Below are positions 11,201 through 21,625 of a stretch of DNA of 29,637 nt, one piece after another. The notes beneath the pieces were generated by a model, which did no database searches, was not told the origin of the DNA, and saw only the letters and a list, made by a program, of their open reading frames with translations. The stretch lies in assembly GCA_002751075.1 (NCBI GenBank), contig NAOQ01000184.1, positions 1-29,637 of the forward strand, given 5' to 3'. Made by a program: the position numbers and the translations under genes. The DNA is from Ichthyophonus hoferi (taxonomy: Eukaryota; Opisthokonta; Ichthyosporea; Ichthyophonida; Ichthyophonidae). Position 1 is the stretch's first letter, and each line of letters opens with the position of its first letter.

Positions 11201-14200
11201 CCGTCTCGACTCGTTGGAATACCCAAGCCAGTCCAGTGGGACGATAGCTGGATTTAGGTTTGCGTTCATCGGTAGAGGGAGCTATGTGGGATAGAGGTAT
11301 AAGGGCTGGTGTTGGTATATACTATACCAAATATGTATTATATATACTATACTATACTATACTATTTTATATTTTATATTATATTTGTATTATGTATACT
11401 ATACTATACTATATTTTATATTATATATGTATTATGTATACTATACTATACTATATTATATTAATTTTATAGTTTATATTATATTTGTATTATCTATACC
11501 ATACTATACTGTCTGGTATATGATGGATGTAGAAGTAGGGTGCGGTAGAATATAATATAAAATAATACTCTATACTATACTATACCATACTATAATATAC
11601 CTTTATACTATACTAACCTACAGATAACATCCTACTATAGCCCAACACTCGCATGTATAATCGCCATACAGGTAAACTGACTAACTGATATTCTACGAAC
11701 CATATACCATATGCATATACACATATATACTATCATACTATCATACTATCATATACTCAAGACACAACCAATAATAGCAGAAGAGTTACTTATATCTACT
11801 AATGAAAATGAGTAACGAGAAAGATTGAAGATACAAGATTACATATATGACATACACTATGTCAAATATCTAAAATATAATATAATGAATATAGTCTATA
11901 AATACTATATATAGTAATATGGTGTATAGTAAGATGTACTATAGTGAATCTAACCTATTATTACTATCTTCGTCCTAATATGATGAATAATATAGCCGCC
12001 TATACTATGTACTGTTATCTCACCCACACAGAGCCCATCCTGTATGCCCACTGTAATAAACCTACCCTTGCTTCCAGATGATATGTGGGTGCTCAGCTGC
12101 TGCCATATATATTGAGACCACGATTTTCTGATGTTATCACGGGAGACTTCTATACAGTGCGTATAGGTTAGTGCGTCATATGGTAATCAGAATGCATGAT
12201 ATGCATATGAAATTTAAGCTTCAATAATTTTTAACTTGATTTAAAGATAAGACTTTAGAGGGCTTTGATTAGCCTGGACTGTTTGCTTATGTATGCGTAT
12301 GTGTATGTATATGCGTATAGGTGTATGTATATGTATGTATATATGTATGTATTTGTGTGTGTGTGTGTGTGTGTGTGTGCGTATAGATGTATGATATGTA
12401 TGCGTATGTATGCGTATGTGTGTGTATGTATGAGTATGTATATGTGTATGTGTGTGTATGTATGAGTATGTATATGTGTATGTGTGTGTATATGCATGGG
12501 TATGCGTATTATATGTATATGTATAAGAATGCGCATATAATTTATTAATTAACGTGCATACACACATATATATACACATAAAACCTTTCACCCATTCATA
12601 TAGCAGGCACCCTCCTAAATCACTTACTAAAATATATAGGATCAGTCTTGATAATCTCCTTCTCTCCAAATATCTCCACTTCTTCCTCCTCATTATCTAA
12701 TTCGGTTTGGTCCCGATTTGGATCAGAATTGGAGGTTGGACTAGACCTTAAATCTATATCTAATCTCGAATCAGGTATTAGGTAAGGCACATCGTCCAAT
12801 AAGGAATGGACTAGGGAATGATTAGACGAATCAGAAGTAAATGTACAAATATCTATAGCTGGTCGCCCAGCGACGGTACCCACGGAATATACGTTAGAAT
12901 GATTTTCATTGGTTAGTAGGGTGGCTAGGCCATGTCGTTTAGGAAAGGTTTCCAAGGACCCTTGAGTAAAACGATGGCTGAAAATACTAGGAAAGCTACC
13001 AAAAATGGTAGAGGAAAAGCTATTGGCATCATTAGAAGTGGGGAAAGGTGTGTCTTGGGTCTGGAGTGTGAAGGAATAAGTATGTATATATATAGGTAGT
13101 TATGGGTGTACGTATAAGTGTATGTGGGTGTGTATATATATATATATACATGTACAGATGTATGTACAAATGCATGTATTATGTATGCATGTATATATGG
13201 GTATATACAAGTATATGCCTGTGTGTATGGGTGTGTACGTGTATGTGTATGTATTGATGGAGGTATAATACAATGAACAATCAATAATATATATACATAC
13301 ACAAGTATCAATGCCTAAATAACTGAATATGGAAAGCATGTATACAACATATTTGTATTTTCATATATGCATATACATAAATTCATTTAATCTAAAAAAA
13401 TATAATGATCCAAGGAAGGAAAGAATATAAAAAGGATGCCAACCTTATAATTATCATCGGTAGTAGACCAATGCAATAGTGTATTAGAAACCTTCTGGAC
13501 CAATCCTAGAGGGAAAAGCGACTCACCCCATCTCCCCTCACAGGCCTCCTGGTAACCATAGTCACCATTGACTGTATTGGTCTGCATACTACTGACCATG
13601 GAACTGTGAATTCTTTGTGGTGTTATGAATGTGTTAAGGTGGTTGTAGGTGTAAAAGTAGAGNNNNNNNNNNNNNNNNNNNNNNNNNNNNNNNNNNNNNN
13701 NNNNNNNNNNNNNNNNNNNNNNNNNNNNNNNNNNNNNNNNNNNNNNNNNNNNNNNNNNNNNNNNNNNNNNNNNNNNNNNNNNNNNNNNNNNNNNNNNNNN
13801 NNNNNNNNNNNNNNNNNNNNNNNNNNNNNNNNNNNNNNNNNNNNNNNNNNNNNNNNNNNNNNNNNNNNNNNNNNNNNNNNNNNNNNNNNNNNNNNNNNNN
13901 NNNNNNNNNNNNNNNNNNNNNNNNNNNNNNNNNNNNNNNNNNNNNNNNNNNNNNNNNNNNNNNNNNNNNNNNNNNNNNNNNNNNNNNNNNNNNNNNNNNN
14001 NNNNNNNNNNNNNNNNNNNNNNNNNNNNNNNNNNNNNNNNNNNNNNNNNNNNNNNNNNNNNNNNNNNNNNNNNNNNNNNNNNNNNNNNNNNNNNNNNNNN
14101 NNNNNNNNNNNNNNNNNNNNNNNNNNNNNNNNNNNNNNNNNNNNNNNNNNNNNNNNNNNNNNNNNNNNNNNNNNNNNNNNNNNNNNNNNNNNNNNNNNNN

Positions 14201-14406
14201 NNNNNNNNNNNNNNNNNNNNNNNNNNNNNNNNNNNNNNNNNNNNNNNCCTAGAGGGAAAAGCGACTCACCCCATCTCCCCTCACAGGCCTCCTGGTAACC
14301 ATAGTCACCATTGACTGTATTGGTCTGCATACTACTGACCATGGAACTGTGAATTCTTTGTGGTGTTATGAATGTGTTAAGGTGGTTGTAGGTGTAAAAG
14401 TAGAGT
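8214..14406 (-). CDS. Multi-exon gene for an Asn-rich protein of unknown family (both ends uncertain)
   Basis: Exons (minus strand, 5' to 3') keep one frame through matching splice phases: 14406-14248 continuing at 13504-13444 across a false N gap, 13060-12628, 12149-12024, about 11305-10442, 9722-9638, 8971-8820, and possibly 8230-8214. That gives about 630 aa. The first ATG in the first exon begins MVSSMQTN (13599 in one copy, 14342 in the other), but the frame is open upstream to a 3' splice-like site, so an earlier exon may exist. Conserved-looking segments include EACEGRWGESLFPLGLVQKV, WSQYIWQQLSTHISSG, GRFITVGIQDGLCV, YRPTGLAWVFQRVETEL, KELQIYLAVAQYCYHVANED and KLGTLYYAWWCAAATTR. The large exon carries an acidic segment, two small Cys/His clusters, an Asn/Ser tract and a basic KLKRSRR. 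No signal peptide or clear membrane helix. I do not recognise the family and assign no function. An alternative last exon near 8370 is also phase-compatible. Confidence 0.6.
8628..8855 (-). repeat. Diverged tandem duplication covering an exon end and its 5' splice site
   Basis: The segment 8776-8855, which includes the end of the 8971-8820 exon (SASIASVM then a GTATGC splice donor), has a diverged copy at 8628-8724 inside the following intron. The copy keeps the equivalent of AAT GAT TCT GCC AGC and a GTGTGC at the donor position. It could be a decayed exon copy or a decoy or alternative exon. Confidence 0.55.
10738..10977 (-). repeat. Trinucleotide microsatellite inside coding exon (Asn/Ser tract)
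   Basis: Imperfect (AAT)n/(AGT)n on the coding strand. It encodes long Asn runs interspersed with Ser, Gly and Asp in the unidentified gene. It stays in frame with the flanking non-repetitive coding sequence. Frames on the opposite strand here (ITITI-type) are shadows. Confidence 0.85.
11330..11520. repeat. Intronic ACTAT/TATAT tandem repeat (about 40-58 bp units)
   Basis: Three to four imperfect copies of a unit with ATACTATACTATACTAT followed by TTATATTATATTTGTATTAT. It lies in the intron upstream (in minus sense) of the large exon of the unidentified gene. Non-coding. Confidence 0.75.
12290..12520. repeat. TGTATG/CATACA microsatellite tract
   Basis: TG-rich run of GTATGT and GTGTGT units in the intron 12150-12627 of the unidentified gene. 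It generates spurious His/Thr-rich (THTHTHI) and YVYVCV frames on both strands. A similar tract occupies about 13081-13260 in the preceding intron. Confidence 0.85.
13505..13662. repeat. 158-bp contig-end duplicate, left copy
   Basis: Identical base for base, by eye, to 14248-14405. The two copies directly abut the two ends of the N run (13663-14247). This is the pattern left when overlapping contig ends are scaffolded with a nominal gap instead of being merged. Confidence 0.93.
13663..14247. other. Assembly gap (585 N), probably not real sequence
   Basis: A run of N flanked by perfect 158-bp copies. Collapsing the copies gives one uninterrupted exon of 220 nt in the minus-strand gene, so the gap is probably an overlap left unmerged. 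Frames crossing it are meaningless. Confidence 0.9.
14248..14405. repeat. 158-bp contig-end duplicate, right copy
   Basis: Right-hand partner of 13505-13662. The exon continues one base beyond it to a candidate 3' splice site (CTTACAG, minus strand) at 14407. Confidence 0.93.
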
Positions 14407-14407
14407 C

Positions 14408-16074
14408 TGTAAGTGTGGTGATGTGCGTATGTATGTGTGTATGTGCATATATTATGCATTTACAAGACAGGTTTTCAATTACATATATAATTGACTTGTA
14501 CTCTATATATCTACTGTATATCTACTATATATTTCTATTTATGCAATAATACTCGATACGTCATTAATTTCTTATGTTGCATTTAATACATTATCTTATA
14601 TGCATGTGAAACTATATATCTGAGCGCGTCCCTTTAATAATAAACACGTGATTGCTGTAATTATCCCTTAGTAGGTCACATCGCTAACATTAAATAGCAG
14701 TTAAATCATATAGTAATATACTAATATAGCAATATAATACCATAGTATTACAATCATTTAGTTGCATATATATATACTACACCTGTCTTTCTTCCACTCG
14801 CTAACCACTGCCACTCTCTCTTCATTTATCCCTTTATATATAAGGAGCTACATATATATCTCCTTTCATTTTTGTATATACTGTACCTGTTTCAATTTCT
14901 GTCTCTTCCACGCTATATTCTTTATCTTCTCTGTTTCTTTCTCTCCCTTCGTGCTATCACAGTCATTTATACCATTTGAACATGTAATAATCTGTGACAA
15001 ATAAAATGTAAGTTAAAACAAGTTTAAGAAGAAAAAAAATAATGTAATTGTAGATACTACCTCTACGTATAGCACTACTTACATAATAGTTAGGTTATTG
15101 TGTTGCCTTCATAAATATACACGTAGATTATATTTACTACTCTATACTATTATATGTTATTATGTTATTAGATAAACTATATATCGAACTTGTAGATTAT
15201 AATATGATCATTTTTTTATATAAACTGTTCTAGCCATTTTATGTAACTAGATAATCTAACCAAGTATCGTACGACTATATATCGTACGATGTGTCTGTAG
15301 TGTGTACGTACACATAATTTAGTGGACGTGTAGATAAAAGCGAGTACAAACGAAAAATAGTAACACGCAGAATTAACTACATACTACTCTTATTAATTCT
15401 TAACTCCAACTATATTCTACTAATCCAGCCTGTCTAACTTACCCAAACAATCGATATTTACTAGTATCATATACATGCTTTGCCGCTTACAAACGTCTTA
15501 AACGCCCTTATGATAAAGAATAACCAATAGATTGCTTCACGTGCTTGGCATTCCCTGAGCCATGGCTGGATGTATAATGTGATAATGCTTGTAGAAATGT
15601 TTAAAACCTATTTGTATTGGTTGTGCGTTAATTATATATTATTATCTGGTTAATATAAGGCTGTTTGATTCCTTAAATCTTGAAAAAGTGTTATAAGCAT
15701 GAAGTGTGCCATATTATTGGCTCATAAAATGCCTATTTATGTCAAGAATTTATATACATAATGAAAATAGCATCAGCAACTTCAGATTTGAAGGATAAAT
15801 GTGCTTAATATTGTTATGATACTGTCGGTTCTTATTGGAAATATTGCTTAATAAATGCCTCTCTTTTTCAAGGCCAATTGTTTAAGACTGATTTCGTGGA
15901 CACTTAATCTTGGCATAGTCCCGAGTTAATCAAGCGCTAATTTTATTACCATATGTAGCAGAAGATTATGGCTACTAATAGTACTATTAAATGTACCTTA
16001 GAGAGAACTGATAATGTCACTTCAAATAAAGCTTTTAGTTTCTTACTTTTTGATGCATAGTATATGTAATAATT
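14408..16074. other. AT-rich region upstream of the unidentified minus-strand gene
   Basis: No coding chain I can support. A Phe/Ser-rich plus-strand frame at 14762-15004 is pyrimidine-rich low-complexity sequence. On the minus strand, a possible exon at about 14891-14996 is bounded by TTTATTTGTCACAG and GTACAG, but its phase does not match the next exon. The region probably holds the promoter or an untranslated leader. Two copies of the ATCGTACGA motif lie at 15266-15290. Confidence 0.4.
15266..15290. promoter_or_regulatory. Paired palindromic ATCGTACGA motif
   Basis: ATCGTACGA at 15266-15274 and the full 10-bp palindrome ATCGTACGAT at 15281-15290, start to start 15 bp apart. It lies upstream of the minus-strand gene. 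The spacing of two palindromic half-sites is compatible with a dimeric DNA-binding protein site; there is no direct evidence. Confidence 0.3.
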
Positions 16075-16209
16075 TTATTTTATTTGTGGCTTTGTGTATC
16101 TACTTATGGCTTTATTATTATCAGAAGAATCAACACTGGACGCAACTAGTTGGCCTTCTGGTAAAGTATCTGGATTATCTACTTCAGCTTTCTTGGCAAA
16201 TATAGTCAT
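16075..16209 (-). CDS. Candidate 44-aa small protein
   Basis: Minus-strand frame from ATG at 16209 to TAA at 16075, beginning MTIFAKKAEVDNPDTLPEGQ and ending SRYTKPQIK. It has balanced hydrophilic composition and mixed codons, unlike the Ile/Tyr/Leu-rich noise frames of this AT-rich DNA. A CCAAT box in the same orientation lies about 60 bp upstream (near 16272). No signal peptide or membrane segment. Not recognised. It might instead be one exon of a longer gene with the spliced small gene upstream, but I found no phase-compatible junction. Confidence 0.4.
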   Translation of the reverse strand: MTIFAKKAEVDNPDTLPEGQLVASSVDSSDNNKAISRYTKPQIK

Positions 16210-16385
16210 AATGAGAAATATTAAGCAGATAACTGAGCGGTAAATATTGACGACTAAAAAAAACGTTTATTATTGGTTGTTTTTGTTCTTTTCACACTTT
16301 CCCGACTATCGTTTAAGGTGAGGTAATCAATAACCTAAATGGCTAATCATAAAACTTCTTATTGGTTAATAAAATTCATAAAAGA

Positions 16386-16662
16386 TCACAGAGACCCACT
16401 AGGATTTTCTGATCTTATCTCGATAATCTTATCTCGATAATCTTGTACTATGTCCTTATTTGGATGGCTCGGTCTTGTATCAGCTGTAATAAAAAAGGGC
16501 ATTCAGCGCTTTTGATTCCAACATTTGCTCATTAATTGTTAATGTCTTACCATATTTGTACTCCATGTGTGCAAAGGGACACGTTAAAGTTCCCCTTAAT
16601 TTGGTATTCTTTCTCTTTCTAAATGAGTCTAGGCAGACCACAGGAACGCTCCGTCTACTCAT
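16386..16662 (-). CDS. Candidate 69-aa spliced small protein
   Basis: Two minus-strand exons, 16662-16551 and 16483-16386, joined across a 67-nt intron. The intron starts GTAAGA and ends after the pyrimidine tract CCCTTTTTTATTACAG. Phase 1 is conserved, giving a protein that begins MSRRSVPVVCLDSFRKRK and ends IIEIRSENPSGSL with TGA. The N-terminal part is strongly basic with two Cys (CLDSFRKRKNTKLRGTLTC); the C-terminal part is charged and helical-looking. The good splice pair is the main evidence. Part of exon 2 is a 14-bp tandem repeat (16413-16440). Family not recognised. Further exons downstream are possible. Confidence 0.42.
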
Positions 16663-18452
16663 TATTCTCAATAGATCGTTTTATCGAATGTGTAAAAAAT
16701 AATTGTAGTGCAAATCAAATAACTATTTGAAAATGTGACACCTAATTGGAATCCTCGAGCATGTGGACAAGCCACCTGCACTATTATCTACAGATTTCTA
16801 TAACAAGTGTTACGTGAAAACCTAGATCATCTTTGACCACAGAACAACTGTGCGTATTACTAGGACACGTGTGAGGTTTTGCTTATCTCCTATCTAGTGA
16901 TAACTATCGAGATCAACTGTTAGTGAAGAGAAACATCACATGTCAGATAGAACTCAGCACATGCCGATACTGATCTTATTTTTAATGGTGTATAATTCCA
17001 TAAATATTAATACCAACCTAGCGCATGGAGGTACTTAAATAAATGTATTTTTTAAATTTATTTATTATATGCTTTACTTGTAGCCTTCGATTAATGGACA
17101 TGCAGAAAAACTAATAGTTTCAGTTACAACATACCTAAGTACTGCCAAGAAATTGGTTTCTGATATCAATTATTCATAATTAAGCAGGTTTTACAGGTAG
17201 TTTGGTTATGAAATCAATGCTGGGCTAAAATATAATTCCAAACACTAATCCCTTTCGTAAATAAAGTAATAATTCCGATAGTCTCATATTTCTCGTTTTA
17301 CATTCACGTTTTATTTTCTTTTGAGCTTTTTCATTTGCCTGTACTGCTTTTTTTCAACACTATAGTTGACCTGTTTCGACTATAATTGTATGCTTCTAGA
17401 ATTTGAAGGAGAAAATATAGCTATTATATAGCATATATAGCTATATAATGCGGTATATATATATGGTTATGATTGTAATATCTAGTTGGATAATCCGAAA
17501 TTAATACCGATTGGAGCAATTAATTAAACCAATCTCCGATTACGTAGCTCATAATTATTTCTGTTCAAAATTCTAATTGGCCTTTTTTGAACGAAAGACG
17601 CGTAATTTTCACATTTGCAAAATAGTGATTAATAGAATTCAACATTCCTTATAGAGCATAATTCATCTAGCCCTGTTTATGAGCCTATAGGGTTTGTGCA
17701 CTATATATATATATATATTAGTGATTAAATATCTTGTGAAATTTTGTGTTTATTTTGTTTATCTCAAACGGGTCGTGAAATGACAGTATTTCTAAATTAG
17801 CTTCATAATGGCGCATATAAATGTGTTATACTGTTTTATACAAATTTTATTAAATATTTATCAAAAATTATATTATATTTTTTATCTAATGTTATATGTG
17901 ATATTATAATATTTATAGTTAGGTCTACAGTATCCAGGTACACTCAATAATTTCTAACAAATTATATTATAAGGATAGGTGTTCAAACAATGAGCCACTA
18001 ATTAATTTAACACGCCACTAGAATGACAGCAATATAAAAGGGTAAACAAACTGGAATGGGTTATGGGCTATATAGTGAGTAGAACGCAATAATAATAATA
18101 ACAAGAACGATTATTAGTATTATTATTATTATTATTATTATTATACACACTTTTCTATTTCTTTTTATTCATTACAGAAGTACAAACTCGTATATGTTAT
18201 GGACTATATATTGAGTAGAATACAATAATAATAATAATAATAATATCAATAATAACCACAACAACAATAATAATAATATAATAGTAATAATACACGCTCT
18301 TCTCTTTGTTTTCATTCATTATTGCTGCTAGATTAATAATTAAACAGAATTTATTCTTTCCATTAAGCGTAGAAATAAATTAAACCATAGCATTAGGGCT
18401 TTACTAATTTCTTATTTATTTATTTTTTAAAAACCTCTCTTTAGCTTCAAGA
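16663..18452. other. AT-rich intergenic region
   Basis: No gene supported on either strand. It contains CCAAT-like boxes, TA runs at 17456-17463 and 17704-17718, and near its right end the duplicated ATT/AAT microsatellite unit listed separately. The right end presumably carries the promoter of the mitochondrial uS2 gene; CCTCTCTTTAG just before its ATG could be a 3' splice site of a leader intron. Confidence 0.45.
18057..18330. repeat. Tandem duplication with expanded ATT/AAT microsatellite
   Basis: Unit 1 (about 18057-18180) and unit 2 (about 18195-18330) both start GTTATGG(G/A)CTATATA, continue through GAGTAGAA and an (AAT)n tract, and end ACAC.CT followed by pyrimidine-rich sequence and ATTCATTA. 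The trinucleotide tracts differ in length and orientation between copies. Confidence 0.7.
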
Positions 18453-20783
18453 ATGCATATAGCGTCCAAGACGACCTATTCTTTTACCCGCCTAACAACA
18501 AACATTTCTCTTCCACGCCAAGTCTTTACGAGATTTTCACATACACATGTCCACGTAGACATCTTAACACGCTTTGCTAAGCTGCCTGCGAGAATCAGTT
18601 GTAATCCAAATATGCAATGGTTAGCGCATGCAGGCAAGGGCGTTGCCATAACAACTGCATTTCGTAATTACACCTCTAAAATAAATAGATTTGAAGGAGA
18701 TGAACCTGGTATATATAGAAAGAACTCTGATCTGCTTGATAATGATTTTAGAACAAATTCCGTATATGAGATAGAAGAGAGGGAAGATGATGTTGATAAT
18801 GAAGGGTACTATAAAATGAATAGGTATAGAGGGGAGGAGGAGGAAGAGGAGGAGGAGGAGGAGGAGAAAGGGGATAATCATTTAACTATTAACGAACTAT
18901 CTTTGACACCTATTGGAAAGATGACCTTTACGGAAGATATGTTACGACATGGTTCAGTTATTAACTCCATCACCTTAGCAGATTTAATGAAGGCCAAGGC
19001 ATGTTTATGTTTGCACGCCGTGTCTATTATGATATGTTTTTATCCGCAGTATTAATTTATCTCTATTTATCTCTATTTATCTCTTTTTCTTTTAGCTTTA
19101 ATACGCACCAGTAGTAATATTTCCTTTATTAATTGTTGTTTATTTCTAAATTCTTGAATATTTGATGTTGAGTAGATATAAATTATATGTACAGTAGTCT
19201 ATTTGTACTTCATTATAATTTTAAAAAAATTGACTCTAGTATATATATGAGCTTATACCTATATTAACTCAAAAACTTTTCATTGATAATCAGTTTGTTA
19301 TGAAATGTATATAATGCTATCTATGTGTTTTCTCACACTCATATATATATATATATGTAATTATATCTCTCCCCTTTCTTTATTATCTAGGCATATACCT
19401 TTATCTCTATATGTGTTCATACTACATATTTATTATATATAGGGATAGGTTTATCTAGCACGGTACCTATGTGCATCTAAAGGAACAGTGCTTCCCTGTC
19501 ATGTCTATAACGACTCTAACCCATGACTCTTTTGTGATTACTGTCATACTATTAAACGATTATACTATTGTATTCTGATACTACCGTATTATTATGCTAT
19601 TGTACTGTCATATTATTATACAAATATATTATAATTCATACTACCATAAATTTTATCACATACTATCATATATTTTATTATATGTACTATCACGCATACT
19701 CTAACACAGACCACCATACACACCCTTCTACATATTATCGCACATATTATCACGCATACCATCATACATACCTTAATATCATACTATCATATGTACATAC
19801 TATCACACATACTATTATAATACTTCCCTGCATACTATCGTCCGCGCTGCCATACACACTCTAAAACATGCCATCACACACCTACCCAGGTACACTTTGG
19901 CCATCACCAATCTATGTGGAACTATTACATGGACCCCTTCCTCTATGGTATACGTGAAGATATACATATCTTTGACCTTGAAAAGACTATAGTCTATCTC
20001 AGGAGAGCTCTCTATTTCCTACGTGCCTTGGCGTATAAAAAAGGCATTATATTATTTGTTAGTCAGAGACCTGAGTGTGACAGGCTAGTACGGAATACTG
20101 CAGTATCGTAAGTATCGATTGCAGGCTGTGCTGTTATTATAAATATTATGTTGTATTTATTCTCTCATTATGCTATGGCTATTAGTGTTGATTTCAGCTT
20201 GTGTAGTAATTATCTTGCCCATGTTCAGGATGGCGGCCAACTATTTCAAGCAGAGAACTAAGATGAAAACTGTATAGCCATGTACAGTGTTTATCCTAAA
20301 TAATAATAATAATAATAATAGTTATATTTTTTATTTATTTATAAATTTCTTTTCTTTTAGTCCCTCTCCATCTCCCCCAACCTATCCTTACTCACATTAT
20401 CTCACCTCAACTCTTGATGCAAACGCAAACATACACACCCGCACACACATATATATATAATACCCAGATGTGGTGAATATTTCGTAACCAAGAAGTGGCT
20501 TAAAGGGGCCATATCCAATCGTATGAGGACTTTAAAAGCAGATATTCTTCCTGATGTAGTAATATTTCTCAGTGTTCCACTAGATAAGTTTGCAATGGTA
20601 GAGTGTCATAAGTCAAAGATACCATCCATTGGGATATTAGATAGCGATCAAGATCCCTTCTCCTTAACCTATCCTATACCAGGGAATGATGACTCAATGG
20701 AATCTATCAGGTTTTACTGTGATGTTATGAGTAAGGCTATACAGGAGGGAAAGCATTGTCGTGTGCAGGGCATACCTTTGTAA
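18453..20783 (+). CDS. Mitochondrial small-subunit ribosomal protein uS2m
   Basis: Three exons: 18453-18998, 19890-20107, 20468-20783, giving 359 aa. Exon 1 is an N-terminal extension of 182 residues, rich in Arg/Ser/Thr at the start as expected of a mitochondrial presequence. It contains a poly-Glu run (about residues 128-138) from a GAG microsatellite and ends LADLMKAK. Exon 2 starts VHFGHH (the uS2 HxGH signature) and continues SMWNYYMDPFLYGIRE, IHIFDLEKT and GIILFVSQR. Exon 3 gives KKWLKGAISNRM, ILPDVVIFLSV, IPSIGILDSDQDPF and the YPIPGNDDS motif. uS2 sits on the back of the small-subunit head and joins late in assembly. Intron 1 is GC-AG (AAG|GCATGT...CCCAG|GTA); no GT donor nearby keeps frame. 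Intron 2 is GT-AG (GTAAGT). Homology is unmistakable; the start ATG is the first in the frame. Confidence 0.93.
18833..18867 (+). repeat. GAG microsatellite encoding poly-Glu in uS2m
   Basis: GAGGAGGAGGAAGAG-type run inside exon 1 of the uS2m gene, in frame, giving about eleven consecutive Glu in the N-terminal extension upstream of the conserved uS2 core. Confidence 0.85.
18999..19889 (+). other. GC-AG intron of the uS2m gene with TAC/ATC tandem content
   Basis: 891-nt intron with donor GCATGT and acceptor CACCTACCCAG. Its 3' half (19570-19870) is a loose repeat of ACTATCATA/CATACTATC units that produces a spurious His/Tyr/Thr-rich frame. Confidence 0.75.
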
Positions 20784-21568
20784 ATGATCTTATATTTAGC
20801 TACTATACTACTTTTTACAAATGGGGTTTGCTCTGCAAAGTATAATTATTATTAAATTGTATTTTATGTTTTCTGTTAGGTTATAATTAATAAGCTCTAC
20901 TTAAATGATAATTCTGGGTGGATAATGAAATGCACTAGAATCAAGGCCCAGCATATATGCGTCTGACCGTAGTATTGTATGATATTATATCATCATATGG
21001 ATGGCATCCGCCATTGCAAGCAAAAAAATTAAATAAAAAAAGGACTGTATCCAGACTACTAAATAGTCTGATTATTAATTATTAAATAAGAATAAAAATA
21101 TTAGTTGATGGCCTAGTATTAAGCAATATATTTATTTGGCCTACAGCTGTTTTTCATCCATGTTATACAAATAATTGGTAAAAAAAAAATAACTTACTAT
21201 CCAAGTCCGTATATACGCATAGAACCATATTTACAACAACAATAATTATTTCAATTTTCTGAAACCCTCTTTGTTGGTAGAACTTCGAGTCATGTCTCAT
21301 TACTATTAGGAAGAGAAAGTAAAGAAATAAATACATGAAGCGTTTGTATCAAATGCACATAAGGAAGGACATTGGAATATTACACTTATTCTAGCATGTA
21401 TATGATCTTTGAAATTGTATTATAACCTCGTAGTATATCCAACTACGAGGTATTTATTACACAATAACGTAACAATATAATATAATATTTTGAAAAAGGC
21501 TAAAGACAAAAAAGGAAGAAAAAACGTAAAATATAAAAGCATGAGAAAAGTTCTTTGTAAAAGGGGGT
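20784..21568. other. Intergenic spacer between uS2m and H2A 3' ends
   Basis: Convergent arrangement. No gene seen. It contains a perfect 10-bp-stem hairpin at 21425-21451, listed separately, and poly-A stretches. Confidence 0.6.
21425..21451. other. Perfect hairpin (10-bp stem, 7-nt loop)
   Basis: ACCTCGTAGT (21425-21434) pairs exactly with ACTACGAGGT (21442-21451) around ATATCCA. The stem is GC-richer than its surroundings, so a chance origin is less likely than for the AT palindromes. It lies about 175 nt beyond the H2A stop codon in the H2A sense. A role in RNA 3' processing is only a guess. Confidence 0.45.
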
Positions 21569-21584
21569 GGTGTTTATAAACACC
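21569..21584 (-). promoter_or_regulatory. Histone mRNA 3' stem-loop (SLBP-type element)
   Basis: The 16-nt palindrome GGTGTTTATAAACACC forms a 6-bp stem and 4-nt UAUA loop in the H2A mRNA, 41 nt after the H2A stop codon. The 5' flank is a run of A and the 3' flank is ACCCCC. This matches the metazoan replication-dependent histone element in stem length, loop length, GG-CC base, U-A top pair, U at loop positions 1 and 3, A-rich 5' flank, ACCC 3' flank and distance from the stop. About 10 nt further, ACAAAGAAC could serve as a weak purine-rich downstream element. The geometry is seen in the sequence; the processing function is inferred from the family. Confidence 0.75.
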
Positions 21585-21625
21585 TTTTTTTTTTGCAGAA
21601 AACAATATAAGTGAAAGCGACACAT

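Noticed and set aside
12241-12693. His/Thr-rich minus-strand frame
   Set aside because: Translation of a TGTATG microsatellite in an intron, joined by chance to exon sequence in the wrong frame.
13606-14459. Long frames crossing the N run on both strands
   Set aside because: They exist only because N codons carry no stops. The flanks are duplicated contig ends.
14762-15004. 80-codon plus-strand frame rich in Ser, Phe and Ile
   Set aside because: Pyrimidine-rich low-complexity DNA with no conserved-looking segment and no flanking splice chain.
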